Notes: generated by a model from the sequence alone, not told the origin. Shown: positions 34,589-46,898, counted from the first letter of the stretch. The stretch: 64,000 nt of DNA from Aminobacter carboxidus (GCF_014863355.1 NZ_JACZEP010000001.1:1240001-1304000), one strand, 5' to 3'. Made by a program: numbers and translations.

Positions 34589-35470
34589 TCAGGCGCCGAC
34601 GCCGGCGGCGCGCGCCCGCGCCAGCAGGCGCTGGGCGAGCCTGAGATGGGGCCTGTCGTACATCTTGCCGTTGATGCCGACCACGCCCGGATTGCCTGCC
34701 TCCTCAAAAGCAGCGACGACGGACGCTGCGCGGGCCACCGCCTCGGCGGTCGGCGTGAACGCCTCGTTGATGACGGCGACCTGGTCCGGATGAATCGCCA
34801 TCTTGGCGGTGAAGCCGTCGCGCTCGGCCTCGAGGCACTCGGCGCGCAGGCCCTCGCTATCGCGGAAATTGACGAAAACCGTATCGATGGCCGCGACATC
34901 GGCGGCTGCCGCACCCAGCACGGTCATCGACCGGGCAAGCCGGAACACATCGGTGTAGCGGCCGTCACTGTCGCGCGCTGCACGTGCGCCGATGGCGGCC
35001 GAAAGGTCTTCGGCACCCCAGGTCAGTCCAGCGACGCGAGCACTTGCGCCGACGTAGCTTGCGGTCGCCAGCACGCCGGCTGCGGCTTCCGTGATGATCG
35101 GGATGATCCGGATGGCTCCGTCCGGCAGGCCGTTTTCCGCTTCATGCACACGCAGCTTGGTCGATAGATGCTGGACGTCGGCGCCGGAATTCGACTTCGG
35201 CAACATGATGCCATCGGGCGCAATCGGCACGATCGCCCTGAGGTCGTCGTCGGTAAGCCCCGTCGACAGGTCGTTGACACGGACGTAGATCAAAGCCCGC
35301 GTTTCACCGCGCCGCCTAGCGATGAAATCGGCCGAAACGCCACGCGCATGAGCCTTGTTGTCGGGAGCGACCGAATCCTCAAGGTCGACGATGACGACGT
35401 CGGCGGCTGACGAAAAGCCGCGTTCGAGCTTCTTTTCGGAATCGCCTGGTACAAACAGCAAGGAGCGCAT
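34589..35470 (-). CDS. HpcH/HpaI (CitE-like) aldolase / CoA-ester lyase
   Basis: 293 residues from the ATG at 35470 (MRSLLFVPGD). It is a TIM-barrel CitE-type enzyme: VDLEDSVAPDNKAHAR carries the Mg-binding residues, LPKSNSG and GLTWGAEDLSAAIG line the active site, and MAIHPDQVAVINEAFTP closes the barrel. Stand-alone CitE proteins cleave or form malyl-CoA, methylmalyl-CoA or citramalyl-CoA type esters; which one is unclear. Its start codon shares one base with the stop of the MaoC-like gene, so the two are coupled and may act in sequence (hydration then cleavage). Confidence 0.9.
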   Translation of the reverse strand: MRSLLFVPGDSEKKLERGFSSAADVVIVDLEDSVAPDNKAHARGVSADFIARRRGETRALIYVRVNDLSTGLTDDDLRAIVPIAPDGIMLPKSNSGADVQHLSTKLRVHEAENGLPDGAIRIIPIITEAAAGVLATASYVGASARVAGLTWGAEDLSAAIGARAARDSDGRYTDVFRLARSMTVLGAAAADVAAIDTVFVNFRDSEGLRAECLEAERDGFTAKMAIHPDQVAVINEAFTPTAEAVARAASVVAAFEEAGNPGVVGINGKMYDRPHLRLAQRLLARARAAGVGA

Positions 35471-35922
35471 CAGGCCGCCTTCTTCTTCATCATCGCCTGG
35501 CGCTGGCATTTGGCGACAAGCGCGCCATCCTGATTATAGGCGCAATGCAGGAACTCGACGATGCCGCGATCGTTTCTCGATTTCGATTCGCGCACCGACA
35601 GGATCTCAGTCTCCACGCGGATAGTGTCGCCATGAAAGACCGGGTGCGGGAAGGTGGTTTCGGTCATGCCGAGATTGCCGATGGTGGTGCCGAGTGTCGT
35701 GTCATGCACCGAAATGCCGATCATCAGGCCGAGTGTGAACAGCGAATTGACCAGCGGCTTGCCCCATTCGCTCTTGGCGGCGAAATCGAAATCGATGTGC
35801 AGCGGCTGCGGGTTAAGCGTCATCGTCGAGAAGAACATGTTGTCGCTCTCGGTGACGGTCTTGGTGAGCTGGTGCCGGATCACCTGGCCGACTACGAATT
35901 CCTCAAGATAAAGACCAGCCAT
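35470..35922 (-). CDS. MaoC-like (R)-hydratase family protein
   Basis: 150 residues from the ATG at 35922 (MAGLYLEEF). It has a single hot-dog domain with the hydratase motif region TESDNMFFSTMTLNPQPLHI (Asp and His positions) and LGMTETTFPHPVFHGDTIRV. It is much shorter than mesaconyl-CoA hydratase (about 340 residues), so it is a half-size member. With the overlapping CitE-like gene it forms a two-gene unit for an acyl-CoA side pathway. The upstream frame to 35976 lacks a better start. Confidence 0.88.
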   Translation of the reverse strand: MAGLYLEEFVVGQVIRHQLTKTVTESDNMFFSTMTLNPQPLHIDFDFAAKSEWGKPLVNSLFTLGLMIGISVHDTTLGTTIGNLGMTETTFPHPVFHGDTIRVETEILSVRESKSRNDRGIVEFLHCAYNQDGALVAKCQRQAMMKKKAA

Positions 35923-36071
35923 CCACAGCTCCTCCTGTTGTGCCGATTTGATAGGCGCTGCCTTGGCGCCCGGCAAGCGGGTTAACGGATATGGTGAACC
36001 GTTCGTAAACCTTTTCTTCTTAGGGTCGCTTCAGGGGTTTGGTACGGGTTGTCGGGGGCGCGGAAAAACGA

Positions 36072-37193
36072 ATGGTGGTCTCGCATTTCCTGAAATGGAT
36101 AGACACCGCCAAGGTGAGCGAGCGGGTGGCTGCTGCGGCCGCCCTGGCGAGCGCTTACGTCAATCGCGAGATGCCGTTCGAGGATCGCTGTGCTGCCGAA
36201 GCGGCGCTGACCCTGCTGCTCGACGATCCATCGTCGAAGGTGCGCCAGGCATTGGCCGAAGCGCTCTCGATGAGCGTGCATGCGCCGCTCCAGATCATTT
36301 CAGCACTTGCCGCCGACCAGCCCGACGTCGCCGCCATGGTGCTCGCGCGGTCGCCGTTGCTGACCGACGCCGATCTCATCGACCGCGTCGCATCGGGATC
36401 GACCGTCATCCAGAAGCTCGTTGCCGACCGGGCCGTCGTGTCGATGTCGCTTGCAGCCGCGCTCGCCGAAGTCGGCGAGGCGGAAGCCTGCGTCGTCCTG
36501 CTGCAGAACTACGGTGCCAGCATTGCCTCGCTGAGTTTCCGCCGCATGGCCGAGCGCTTTGGCCACGATGCACGCGTGCGCGAGGCACTTGTCGCCGATC
36601 CGCGCCTGCCGTCCGACTGCCGGCACTTGCTGCTGGTCAAGCTTGGTGAAGCCTTGAAGGCATCGCCTTTCGTCATGGCGTTGATGGGTGCAGCGCGTGC
36701 GGAAAAGGTGACACGCGACGCCTGCGTCAAAGCCTCTCTGACACTCATCGAAGGCACCCGTGCCAACGAGCACATGGCCCTTGTCGAGCATCTGCGCTTG
36801 CGCGGTGATCTGACCGCGAGCTTCATCATCCGCATCCTCGCCCATGGCAAGGTCGATTTCTTCGGCGCCGCCCTGGTCGTCCTGACTGGCCGCGACGAGC
36901 CACGGGTGAGGGCGCAGCTGTCGGCAGGGCAGGATGTTGCGTTGACCGCATTGTTCCGCTCCGCTGGTCTGGCGGACGCGACGCATGCGATCATCCTGCG
37001 GGCGCTGAAGGTCTGGCGCGAGGTGGCCAATGGCCGCCGTGTCGCCGGCGCGCAGGAAGTCAGCTGGCTGATGCTCAAGGAATTGGGCGGCCAGGCCGCC
37101 GAAGGCGAAATGGCCGGATTGGTGAAGTCGATCCACCTCGAGGCCCTGCGTGAAAACGCCCGCGGCCATGCCCTGGCAATTGCGGCCGCCTAG
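36072..37193 (+). CDS. DUF2336 domain protein
   Basis: 373 residues from the ATG at 36072 (MVVSHFLKW). It is almost wholly helical with HEAT-like repeats, for example AAEAALTLLLDDPSSKVRQA and VREALVADPRLPSDCRHLLL. This matches the DUF2336 family of alphaproteobacteria, whose function is unknown. No signal peptide or membrane segment is present, so it is probably cytoplasmic. The gene stands alone between the divergent MaoC-like gene and the convergent parE. Confidence 0.85.
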   Translation: MVVSHFLKWIDTAKVSERVAAAAALASAYVNREMPFEDRCAAEAALTLLLDDPSSKVRQALAEALSMSVHAPLQIISALAADQPDVAAMVLARSPLLTDADLIDRVASGSTVIQKLVADRAVVSMSLAAALAEVGEAEACVVLLQNYGASIASLSFRRMAERFGHDARVREALVADPRLPSDCRHLLLVKLGEALKASPFVMALMGAARAEKVTRDACVKASLTLIEGTRANEHMALVEHLRLRGDLTASFIIRILAHGKVDFFGAALVVLTGRDEPRVRAQLSAGQDVALTALFRSAGLADATHAIILRALKVWREVANGRRVAGAQEVSWLMLKELGGQAAEGEMAGLVKSIHLEALRENARGHALAIAAA

Positions 37194-37199
37194 CGGCTC

Positions 37200-37286
37200 G
37201 AAATCGGAATCGATTTCCGGGAAGACGCATCCACGATCCAGGGCACCTCACGATCCAGGGCACCTATTGTGCGTCCAACCGGACGC
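37200..37286. repeat. Palindrome, 17-bp tandem repeat and hairpin between DUF2336 and parE genes
   Basis: Three small structures lie between the convergent stop codons. GAAATCG/CGATTTC (37200-37217) is a 7-bp inverted repeat. CACGATCCAGGGCACCT occurs twice in exact tandem (37232-37248 and 37249-37265). GCGTCC/GGACGC (37271-37286) is a short hairpin. None has a T-run, so terminator function is uncertain. Confidence 0.7.
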
Positions 37287-37311
37287 TCGGTGGTCCACGT
37301 TTCGGCGACGC

Positions 37312-39372
37312 TCAAATATCCAGCACTTCCGTCTGCGCAAACTCGGCGCGTTCCTGGATGAAGCGGAAACGCAGCTCCGGCTTGGTGCCCATCAGTGCGT
37401 CGACGGTCGACTTGGTGGCGTCTTCGGCGTCGATCACGTCAACCCGGAGAAGCGTGCGCTTCTTGGGGTCCATCGTCGTTTCCTTGAGCTGGCTCGCCAT
37501 CATCTCGCCGAGGCCCTTGAAGCGGCCGATCTCGACCTTGCCGCGGCCGTTGAACTCGGTACGCAGAAGCTCTTCCTTGTGGGCGTCGTCGCGGGCGTAG
37601 CCGACCTTGCCGCCCTGGCGCAGGCTGTAGAGCGGCGGCACGGCCATGTAGAGATGGCCACCATGTACCAGCTGCGGCATTTCCTGGTAGAAGAAGGTGA
37701 TCAGCAGCGAGGCGATGTGGGCGCCGTCGACGTCGGCGTCGGTCATGATGATGACGCGGTCGTAGCGAAGGTCCTCGTCGCGATACTTCGAACGCGTGCC
37801 GCACCCCAGCGCCTGGATCAGGTCGGCGATCTGCTGGTTTGCGGTCAGCTTGTCGTGGCCAGCGCTGGCGACGTTGAGGATCTTGCCGCGCAGTGGCAGG
37901 ATCGCCTGCATCGAGCGGTCGCGCGCCTGCTTGGCCGAGCCGCCTGCCGAATCGCCCTCGACGATGAACAGTTCGGCACCTGCGGCGGCATTCTGGGTGC
38001 AGTCGGCGAGCTTGCCGGGCAAGCGCAGCTTGCGCACAGCGCTTTTGCGCGACACTTCCTTTTCCTGACGCCGGCGCACGCGTTCGTCGGCGCGCGCAAT
38101 GACCCAGTCGAGCAGCTTAGAAGCTTCCTGCGGATTGTCGGCGAGCCAGTGGTCGAACGGATCGCGGATCGCCGTTTCGACGATGCGCATCGCCTCGACG
38201 GTCGCCAGCTTGTCCTTGGTCTGACCGACGAACTCCGGCTCGCGGATGAACACCGACAGCATGCCGGCTGCCGAGATCATCACGTCTTCGCTGGTCATGA
38301 TCGCGGCGCGCTTGTTGCCGACGAGGTCGGCATAGGCACGCAGGCCGCGGGTCAGAATGTTGCGGAAACCCATCTCATGGGTGCCGCCGTCGCCGGTCGG
38401 GATGGTGTTGCAGTAGGAGTTGATGAACCCGTCGCCGCCAAACCAGGTGACGGCCCATTCGACCGAGCCGTGGCCGCTTTGCTTCTCGCTCTTGCCCGAG
38501 AAGATTTCGCGGGTGACCTGCATCTCGTCGCCGAGCGAGGCCTTGAGATAGTCACCGAGGCCGCCGGGGAAGTGAAATACCGCCTTGACCGGTGTCTCAT
38601 CCTTTTCCTTGAGCAGCGCCGGGTCGCAGCTCCAGCGGATTTCGACACCGCCGAACAGATAGGCCTTCGAGCGCGCCATCTTGTAGATGCGGGCCGGCAG
38701 GAAATGCGCGCCCTTGCCAAAGATGTCGGGGTCGGGATGGAATCGCACTTTGGTGCCGCGTCGGTTGTGCACGTCACCCAGGCTTTCGAGCCCGCCTTGC
38801 GGGACACCACGCGAAAAACGCTGGCGGAAGAGCTGGCGGCCACGCGCGACTTCGACTTCGAGCTGGTCGGAGAGCGCGTTGACGACCGAGACACCGACGC
38901 CGTGCAGACCGCCCGAGGTCTCATAGACTTTGGAATCGAACTTGCCGCCGGCATGCAGCGTGGTCATGATGACCTCGAGCGCCGACTTGTTCTTGAACTT
39001 GGGGTGCGGATCGATCGGAATGCCGCGTCCGTTGTCTGTTACGGTGAGAAAACCCTCGGCGTCGAGCTCGACCTCGATGAAGGTCGCATGGCCGGCTACG
39101 GCCTCGTCCATCGAGTTGTCGATGACTTCGGCGAAGAGATGGTGCAGCGCCTTTTCGTCGGTGCCGCCGATATACATGCCTGGACGGCGGCGCACAGGTT
39201 CGAGGCCCTCGAGAACCTCGATGTCGGCCGCACTGTAGCTGTCACTTGCGTCCTTTACCGGAGCAGGGCGCTTGGCTGCTGCAGCGGCGGCGACCAACGG
39301 GTCGACCGGACGGGCTACGGGACGTGCTGGCTCGGGGCCGAGATTGCCGAAAAGGTCGCTGTTGTCGTCCAT
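37312..39372 (-). CDS. parE: DNA topoisomerase IV subunit B
   Basis: ATPase subunit of topoisomerase IV, which decatenates daughter chromosomes. 686 residues from the ATG at 39372 (MDDNSDLFG). The GHKL ATPase has EVIDNSMDEAVAGHA and TDNGRGIPID; a transducer domain follows. The TOPRIM domain has IVEGDSAGGSAKQARDRSMQ and DADVDGAHI, and ParE-type residues (AKQARDR) separate it from GyrB. The first about 45 residues are an Ala/Pro-rich leader. The frame stays open to 39504 but without a better start. parC is not in the window. Confidence 0.95.
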   Translation of the reverse strand: MDDNSDLFGNLGPEPARPVARPVDPLVAAAAAAKRPAPVKDASDSYSAADIEVLEGLEPVRRRPGMYIGGTDEKALHHLFAEVIDNSMDEAVAGHATFIEVELDAEGFLTVTDNGRGIPIDPHPKFKNKSALEVIMTTLHAGGKFDSKVYETSGGLHGVGVSVVNALSDQLEVEVARGRQLFRQRFSRGVPQGGLESLGDVHNRRGTKVRFHPDPDIFGKGAHFLPARIYKMARSKAYLFGGVEIRWSCDPALLKEKDETPVKAVFHFPGGLGDYLKASLGDEMQVTREIFSGKSEKQSGHGSVEWAVTWFGGDGFINSYCNTIPTGDGGTHEMGFRNILTRGLRAYADLVGNKRAAIMTSEDVMISAAGMLSVFIREPEFVGQTKDKLATVEAMRIVETAIRDPFDHWLADNPQEASKLLDWVIARADERVRRRQEKEVSRKSAVRKLRLPGKLADCTQNAAAGAELFIVEGDSAGGSAKQARDRSMQAILPLRGKILNVASAGHDKLTANQQIADLIQALGCGTRSKYRDEDLRYDRVIIMTDADVDGAHIASLLITFFYQEMPQLVHGGHLYMAVPPLYSLRQGGKVGYARDDAHKEELLRTEFNGRGKVEIGRFKGLGEMMASQLKETTMDPKKRTLLRVDVIDAEDATKSTVDALMGTKPELRFRFIQERAEFAQTEVLDI

Positions 39373-39630
39373 GCTCAATACGGTTATTCCGCGTTGCGAA
39401 TCACTTTGTCGAGTTTGCCAGTTTTGCCGGTCCGGCAACAGTTCCTGATCTGTTCGTACACCGCCAGTTCGATATGCGCGAATTGGCGGGATTGGCGCAA
39501 CCATTCGTAAACGCTATCCGAAGTCGCAGCACTCAGGCGGCGATTGCGGCGGCTCTGCAAGGTTGCGGCTAACCCGGAATGTCCAATAACTGCTGCCCGA
39601 ACATTCGGACATCTGGAAGGCCGCGCCCCC

Positions 39631-40801
39631 GTGCTTGACTTCGGTTCCTTGTTGCTCGCCACGGCCCTGTCGGGCGCGTGTCTGAGCGGAACGCTCGTCG
39701 CGATCTGGCTGACGGCGCGTCAGTCCCGTTTCGTGCTCACGATGGCGGTGGGGATACTACTTCTCGTCTCTCATGTCATCGCCTTTTGGCTCTATGGCCA
39801 ATATGCCTCGCCATGGCTTGGGCAGGCCATGCTTTCCCTGCTGGTGGCTGGCTTCTTCGTCGTCTTCACCTCCGCCGACCAGTATATCGAACGCGGCTGG
39901 TCGGGACCTGCCACCATGCCGATCGCCGCCATCATCGCGTTGACGGTTGTTGTGACGGCAGCGGGCTACGACGGCCTCGGCTTCGTCATCGCCTATTCCA
40001 CGGTCACCGGCATCCTGATCATGATCGCCACCGCGTTCTGGACCAGCAAGAATGTCGACCGGCGGGTGCTTGCCCCGGTTTCGCTGCTCACCGGCAGCAG
40101 CGCCGTGTCTTTCGCGCTGTGTGCTTTCGTCATCGTCCAGCAGAAGCAGTGGGTGCTGGGAGGCGTGCCCAGAAACTGGGCCGAGGACGTCAACACAGTC
40201 GTTGTCGTCGCCTGCATGACCGCGCTCGGGGCGCTCACCATTTCCTTTCATCACTTGCGCACCCAGAGCCGGCTGACCGAGGAAACCCTCACCGACCCGC
40301 TGACGGGGCTGATGAACCGGCGCGCGCTCAGTTCTCTCCACGACGGCACGCGCTTTGGCCCTGGCATGGCGCTGGCCATGGTCGACCTCGACCACTTCAA
40401 GCGCACCAACGACGTGTTCGGTCATGCCGTAGGCGACCGGGTGCTGCAGCGCTTTGCCGATGTCGTGAGGCGCCAGTACCGGCACGGCGTCGAGGGCTTT
40501 CGCCTCGGCGGCGAGGAGTTCGCCATTGTCGGGAATGAGTGCGCTGGAGGTCTACGAGACACTCCGCAAGATCGGCGCGTCCTTTGGCGCCGAGGTCGTC
40601 GGTACCAAGCTTGGCCCACTGAGGAGCACCGTCAGCGTCGGTGTCTGTTTCGGAGACGACGAGGCGAAAAGCCTGGAGCAACTGCTGCTCGGCGCCGACG
40701 CAGCTCTCTATGCAGCCAAGCGGGCAGGCCGCAATCGCGTCGCCACAGCCGAGACCGCCGGCAACGGGGCATACCGCGAGCCCGAGCTGCTGTTTGCCTG
40801 A
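39631..40801 (+). pseudogene. Membrane-bound GGDEF protein (diguanylate cyclase), frameshifted
   Basis: From the GTG at 39631 the frame encodes about six membrane segments (about 1-205) and then a GGDEF domain: LTDPLTGLMNRRAL, MVDLDHFKRTNDVFGHAVGD and FRLGGEEFAIV. Right after the catalytic GGEEF the frame is lost near 40530. The rest of the domain (SALEVYETLRKIGASFGAEV, STVSVGVCFGDDEAKSLEQL, ADAALYAAKRAGRNRVA) continues in the next frame to 40801. The junction fits a five-base loss of CTGCC, since relatives read AIVLPGM. No RxxD inhibitory site is seen before GGEEF. It is either a recent pseudogene or a sequencing error. Confidence 0.85.
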
Positions 40802-40856
40802 CAGCGGCGGCTTGTTGCCGGAGGCGAGGCATTCAAGCCTTTGAATCAAGTGTATG

Positions 40857-40893
40857 AATAAAATCGGCGGCGCCCGTGAGGTGCGCCGCCGAT
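40857..40893 (-). terminator. Rho-independent terminator of the gcv operon
   Basis: An 11-bp perfect stem ATCGGCGGCGC / GCGCCGCCGAT (40863-40873 and 40883-40893) is followed on the minus strand by TTTTATT. It sits 20 bp after the gcvP stop. Confidence 0.88.
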
Positions 40894-40913
40894 GAAGTTG
40901 TTCGCCGGTCAGT

Positions 40914-43724
<2,811 letters not shown>

Positions 43725-43738
43725 CTCAGGCGATCCTG

Positions 43739-44107
43739 TCAACCGATATGGGCTTTGTAGCCCGCTTCATCCATCAGGCCGTCGAGCTGGCCCGCATTGG
43801 CGATCTTCATCTTCCACAGCCAGCCGTCGCCGGTGGCAGCCGAATTGACGAGCGCCGGGTCGGACGAGAGCGTTGCGTTGGCTTCGGTGATATCGCCGTC
43901 GATCGGCGCATAGACGTCCGAAGCGGCCTTGACCGATTCGACAACGACGGCGACGTCGCCCTTGGCGAGCTTGCGGCCGGACTCCGGCAGGTCGACGAAG
44001 ACCAGATCGCCGAGTTGTTCCTGGGCGTAGTCGGTAATGCCGACGGTAGCGATGTCGCCTTCAACGCGGATCCACTCGTGGTCTTCGGTGAAATAGGTCT
44101 TGGTCAT
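43739..44107 (-). CDS. gcvH: Glycine cleavage system H protein
   Basis: Lipoyl carrier that shuttles intermediates between the P, T and L proteins. 122 residues. The lipoylated lysine is K60 in [15 protein letters not shown]-terminal [14 protein letters not shown] is typical. It lies five bases after gcvT and 15 bases before gcvP. Confidence 0.97.
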   Translation of the reverse strand: MTKTYFTEDHEWIRVEGDIATVGITDYAQEQLGDLVFVDLPESGRKLAKGDVAVVVESVKAASDVYAPIDGDITEANATLSSDPALVNSAATGDGWLWKMKIANAGQLDGLMDEAGYKAHIG

Positions 44108-44112
44108 GGAAA

Positions 44113-45213
44113 TTATCCTTTGCGGTAGCGATGCTGCGTGAAGGGAAGCGAATGGACGTCGACGGGCACCTTGGTGCCGCGGACGTCGGCGAAGACGCGG
44201 GTGCCGGCCTTGGCCAGCGGTGTCGAAACGTAGCCCATGGCAACAGGGAAACCGGCGGACGGGCCGAAGCCGCCCGAGGTGACGCGGCCAATCAGCTTGC
44301 TGTCCGCGTCGAAGAGCTCGGCGCCGGAGCGAACCGGCTGGCGGCCCTCGGGCTTCAGGCCGACGCGCTTTTGCTTGGCCCCGTCAGCGAGGATCGTTGC
44401 AAGGGCCGCGCGGCCGATGAAGGCGCCGTCAGCGCGCAGGTCCTTGGGGATCGCCCACATAAGACCGGCACTTGCCGGGTCGTTGTCGGGGGTGATGTCG
44501 TTGCCGTGCAGGCAAAGCCCGGCTTCGAGGCGCAGGCTGTCGCGGGCGGCAAGGCCGATCCACATGGCGCGTTCGTCTGCCAGAATCTTGCCGAGCAGTT
44601 CGCGTGCGTCCGCCTCCGGCAGGCCGATCTCGAACCCGTCCTCGCCGGTGTAGCCGGAGCGGCTCATGAACCAGTCGGCACGCGGCTCGAAGCCCTGCAT
44701 GAAGAACAGTTCTTCGGTGGCGAGGCCGGCCTTGCCGAGCACGGCAGCAGCTTCCGGTCCCTGGATCGCGATGAAGACGCGGTCGAGCGGCTCGATCGTG
44801 GCGTCGAAATCCTTGGCAAGCGTGCGCAGATGCGCCTCATCGGTCGCGGCATTGCCGGCGTTGGCGACCACCATGAAGCGCTCGTCGCCGAGGCGCGTGA
44901 TGATCAGGTCGTCGATGATGCCGGCGGCTTCGGTCAGGAAGAAGGTGTACTTCGACTGCTTGACATCAAGCGCACGCGCATCGAGCGGGCAGGCCCGGTT
45001 GATGAGGTCGGCAGCGCCCGGTCCGGTGACCAGGAACAGCTTCATATGGGAAATGTCGAACAGTCCGACATGCTCGCGGGTGTGAAGGTGTTCCTTCATC
45101 ACGCCGGCCGGGTAGGTCAGCGGCATGTTCCAGCCGGCAAAGGCGCCAAAGCGCGCTCCAGCGGCGGCGTGCAGGTCTGCAAGGGGTAGTTGGTTCGTAT
45201 GGTCGCCCGTCAT
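44113..45213 (-). CDS. gcvT: Glycine cleavage system aminomethyltransferase, T protein
   Basis: Transfers the methylene group to tetrahydrofolate and releases ammonia. 366 residues. GcvT motifs are visible: [18 protein letters not shown], the folate-site stretch [13 protein letters not shown], and a C-terminal barrel ([20 protein letters not shown]). It is the first gene of the operon, directly downstream of the glycine riboswitch. Confidence 0.97.
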   Translation of the reverse strand: MTGDHTNQLPLADLHAAAGARFGAFAGWNMPLTYPAGVMKEHLHTREHVGLFDISHMKLFLVTGPGAADLINRACPLDARALDVKQSKYTFFLTEAAGIIDDLIITRLGDERFMVVANAGNAATDEAHLRTLAKDFDATIEPLDRVFIAIQGPEAAAVLGKAGLATEELFFMQGFEPRADWFMSRSGYTGEDGFEIGLPEADARELLGKILADERAMWIGLAARDSLRLEAGLCLHGNDITPDNDPASAGLMWAIPKDLRADGAFIGRAALATILADGAKQKRVGLKPEGRQPVRSGAELFDADSKLIGRVTSGGFGPSAGFPVAMGYVSTPLAKAGTRVFADVRGTKVPVDVHSLPFTQHRYRKG

Positions 45214-45248
45214 GTCTTCTCCAGAGTCGCACGTGTCCAGCCGCTGTG

Positions 45249-45440
45249 GCGGCCATTCCGTGCCCCTCTGTCTGAAGCCTGAGAGACTCGCGCTCCGGAA
45301 CTCTGTCGGCAGCGCTTACACCTTCGGCGCGGGAGCAAGTCCCGACTTTCCAGAGTGTCCTTCCTGTTTACGGTTCTTTTGCCTGAGAGATTTCGGGCGA
45401 TTTCCCCTTCGGCGTCAGCTTTCGCTGCTCTCTCCCGCAA
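45249..45440 (-). promoter_or_regulatory. Tandem glycine riboswitch upstream of gcvT
   Basis: Reading leftward from 45440, aptamer 1 contains GCGGGAGAG, GACGCCGAAGGGG and CTCTCAGGCAAAAGAACC. Aptamer 2 contains the linker GGACACTCTGGAAAG, GCGCCGAAGGTGTAAGCG and CTCTCAGGC before GACAGAGGGGCA. The pair of CTCTCAGGC boxes and the two GCCGAAGG cores are diagnostic. It switches on gcvTHP when glycine is abundant. Confidence 0.95.
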
Positions 45441-45566
45441 ACAGGTGGAGCCCGCAAAGGCCCCAGACGAGTCGTCAATATCTCAATGACGACGCTTTGT
45501 CACCTAGACGCGCAGTGCTTATTCACCGGAAGGATAGTCCCAACCAATACTTCCGGGTGGCCTGCC

Positions 45567-45947
45567 TCAGGCGCCTGCATTTTCCAGCTTGCGCAGGTCG
45601 CGCTCAAGCTGGCCAATCAGGTTGCCGGTCTGGCGGTGCAGCCGTCGCAGCCGTTCCATCTGCAGCGAGATCGAGGCGGCAGAGAGATCGTCTTCACGCG
45701 GCGCTGGGCCGATGCCGTGCAGGATCCACGAAATGCTGGTGCCGAGCAGCCCGGCCAGCTTGGTGATGCGGTGCGCGCCGGGCTGCGAGCGGTCGCGCTC
45801 CCAGGCGTTGACGGTGGCGATCTTGATCCCGAGGCGCCAGGCTAGGTCTCCGGTGCTGAGGCCGCTGGCTTCGCGGGCCCGTGACAGGCGTCCGCCAATG
45901 GTGTCGAGATCGGGTGATTGTTCATAGATATTCGTGGTGTCGGACAC
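45567..45947 (-). CDS. XRE-type helix-turn-helix regulator
   Basis: 126 residues from the GTG at 45947, with AGGAGG (45956-45961) eight bases upstream. An N-terminal Cro/CI HTH (IGGRLSRAREASGLSTGDLA, ATVNAWERDRSQPGAHRI) occupies about 17-75. The C-terminal about 40 residues (SLQMERLRRLHRQTGNLIG) are predicted coiled coil, probably for dimerisation. Targets are unknown. It lies downstream of the molybdoprotein gene on the same strand, and the gcv riboswitch follows it by 127 bp. Frames running further upstream to 46469 are antisense noise. Confidence 0.85.
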   Translation of the reverse strand: MSDTTNIYEQSPDLDTIGGRLSRAREASGLSTGDLAWRLGIKIATVNAWERDRSQPGAHRITKLAGLLGTSISWILHGIGPAPREDDLSAASISLQMERLRRLHRQTGNLIGQLERDLRKLENAGA

Positions 45948-46105
45948 CAGAGGGGCCTCCTGTCGTGGGTTGGATTTGGGCCGAGAAAATGTCTGGCGGC
46001 TGGCTGCGAGCATCGACCACATGTGCCGGCCGCGCAACCGCAAGATCCGGAAAAAGCGCCAAACTATTGAAAAGGCGAGGCGATAACTGAATTCAGTCGG
46101 AGAGA

Positions 46106-46897
46106 TCAAATGCCGCCATACCAGTCGTAGCCGCGGTCTTCCCAGTAGCCGCCCTTGCCGAGACCCATGGCACCGAGGCCGTCGACCAGTTCGATCCTGT
46201 GGAGGTATTTCGGCATCTTGTAGCCGAGCTGGCGCTCGACGCGCACCCTGAGCGGGGCGCCATTTTCGACGGGCAGCGGCTTGCCGTTCATGCCATAGGC
46301 GAGGATCGTCTGCGGATGCCGTGCGTCGATCAGGTCGATCGAGCCATAATATTTGACCTCGCCGGAGATGCTGCGCTCGATCGTGTCGAGGCAGTGGAAA
46401 ACGACGTAGCGGGCACTTGGCTTGACCGTGGCGGCGTCCAGCACCAGCGCCATCGGCACGCCTGTCCATTTGGCGATGCAGCTCCAGCCTTCGACACAGT
46501 CATGGCGGGTGATCTGGGTGCGCGAGGGCATGTTCATCAGTTGCTGGCGCGAAAGCGACAACGGCTTGTCGACCAGACCCGTCACTTCCAGACGCCAATC
46601 GGCGAAGTCGCCTGCCTGAAGACTTTTGTAGACGCTGTCGTCAGGCGCGGTGATGCCGTTGGGGCGTTGCGGTTGGCGAATATCGGCCTCGGTGAACTCC
46701 TGGGCCAGTGAGTCGCGGCCGGCCAGCAGCCGCTGGACGTGGTAGGTCAGGTCATTGGCGCCTTCGAGGACATTGCGCACCCCGTTGTCGCGATCGGCAA
46801 GGAAATCGAAGGCGTCGCAGCCGGAGAGCGCGACCGTCGACGCCCCGAGCGTTGCGGCGGTGAGAAAGCTACGACGGCTGAGCTGGAACTTGGGCAT
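46106..46897 (-). CDS. Tat-exported molybdopterin oxidoreductase of the sulfite oxidase/YedY family
   Basis: 263 residues. A twin-arginine signal (LSRRSFLTAATLG) is followed by an LSGC lipobox with C27, so it may be a Tat-exported lipoprotein. The molybdopterin domain covers about 90-260; the Mo-ligating Cys is probably C134 in RHDCVEGWS, as in YedY. The C-terminal half has GMNGKPLPVENGAPLRVRVE and KYLHRIELVD. Unlike E. coli MsrP the partner here is not an MsrQ-like protein but a four-helix cytochrome b encoded just upstream, one base apart. The substrate is unknown. Confidence 0.88.
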   Translation of the reverse strand: MPKFQLSRRSFLTAATLGASTVALSGCDAFDFLADRDNGVRNVLEGANDLTYHVQRLLAGRDSLAQEFTEADIRQPQRPNGITAPDDSVYKSLQAGDFADWRLEVTGLVDKPLSLSRQQLMNMPSRTQITRHDCVEGWSCIAKWTGVPMALVLDAATVKPSARYVVFHCLDTIERSISGEVKYYGSIDLIDARHPQTILAYGMNGKPLPVENGAPLRVRVERQLGYKMPKYLHRIELVDGLGAMGLGKGGYWEDRGYDWYGGI

Positions 46898-46898
46898 C

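Noticed and set aside
37150-39510. A 786-codon rightward open frame
   Set aside because: It is exactly antisense to parE, a clear gene with all motifs. Long antisense frames are expected in GC-rich DNA with strong third-position bias.
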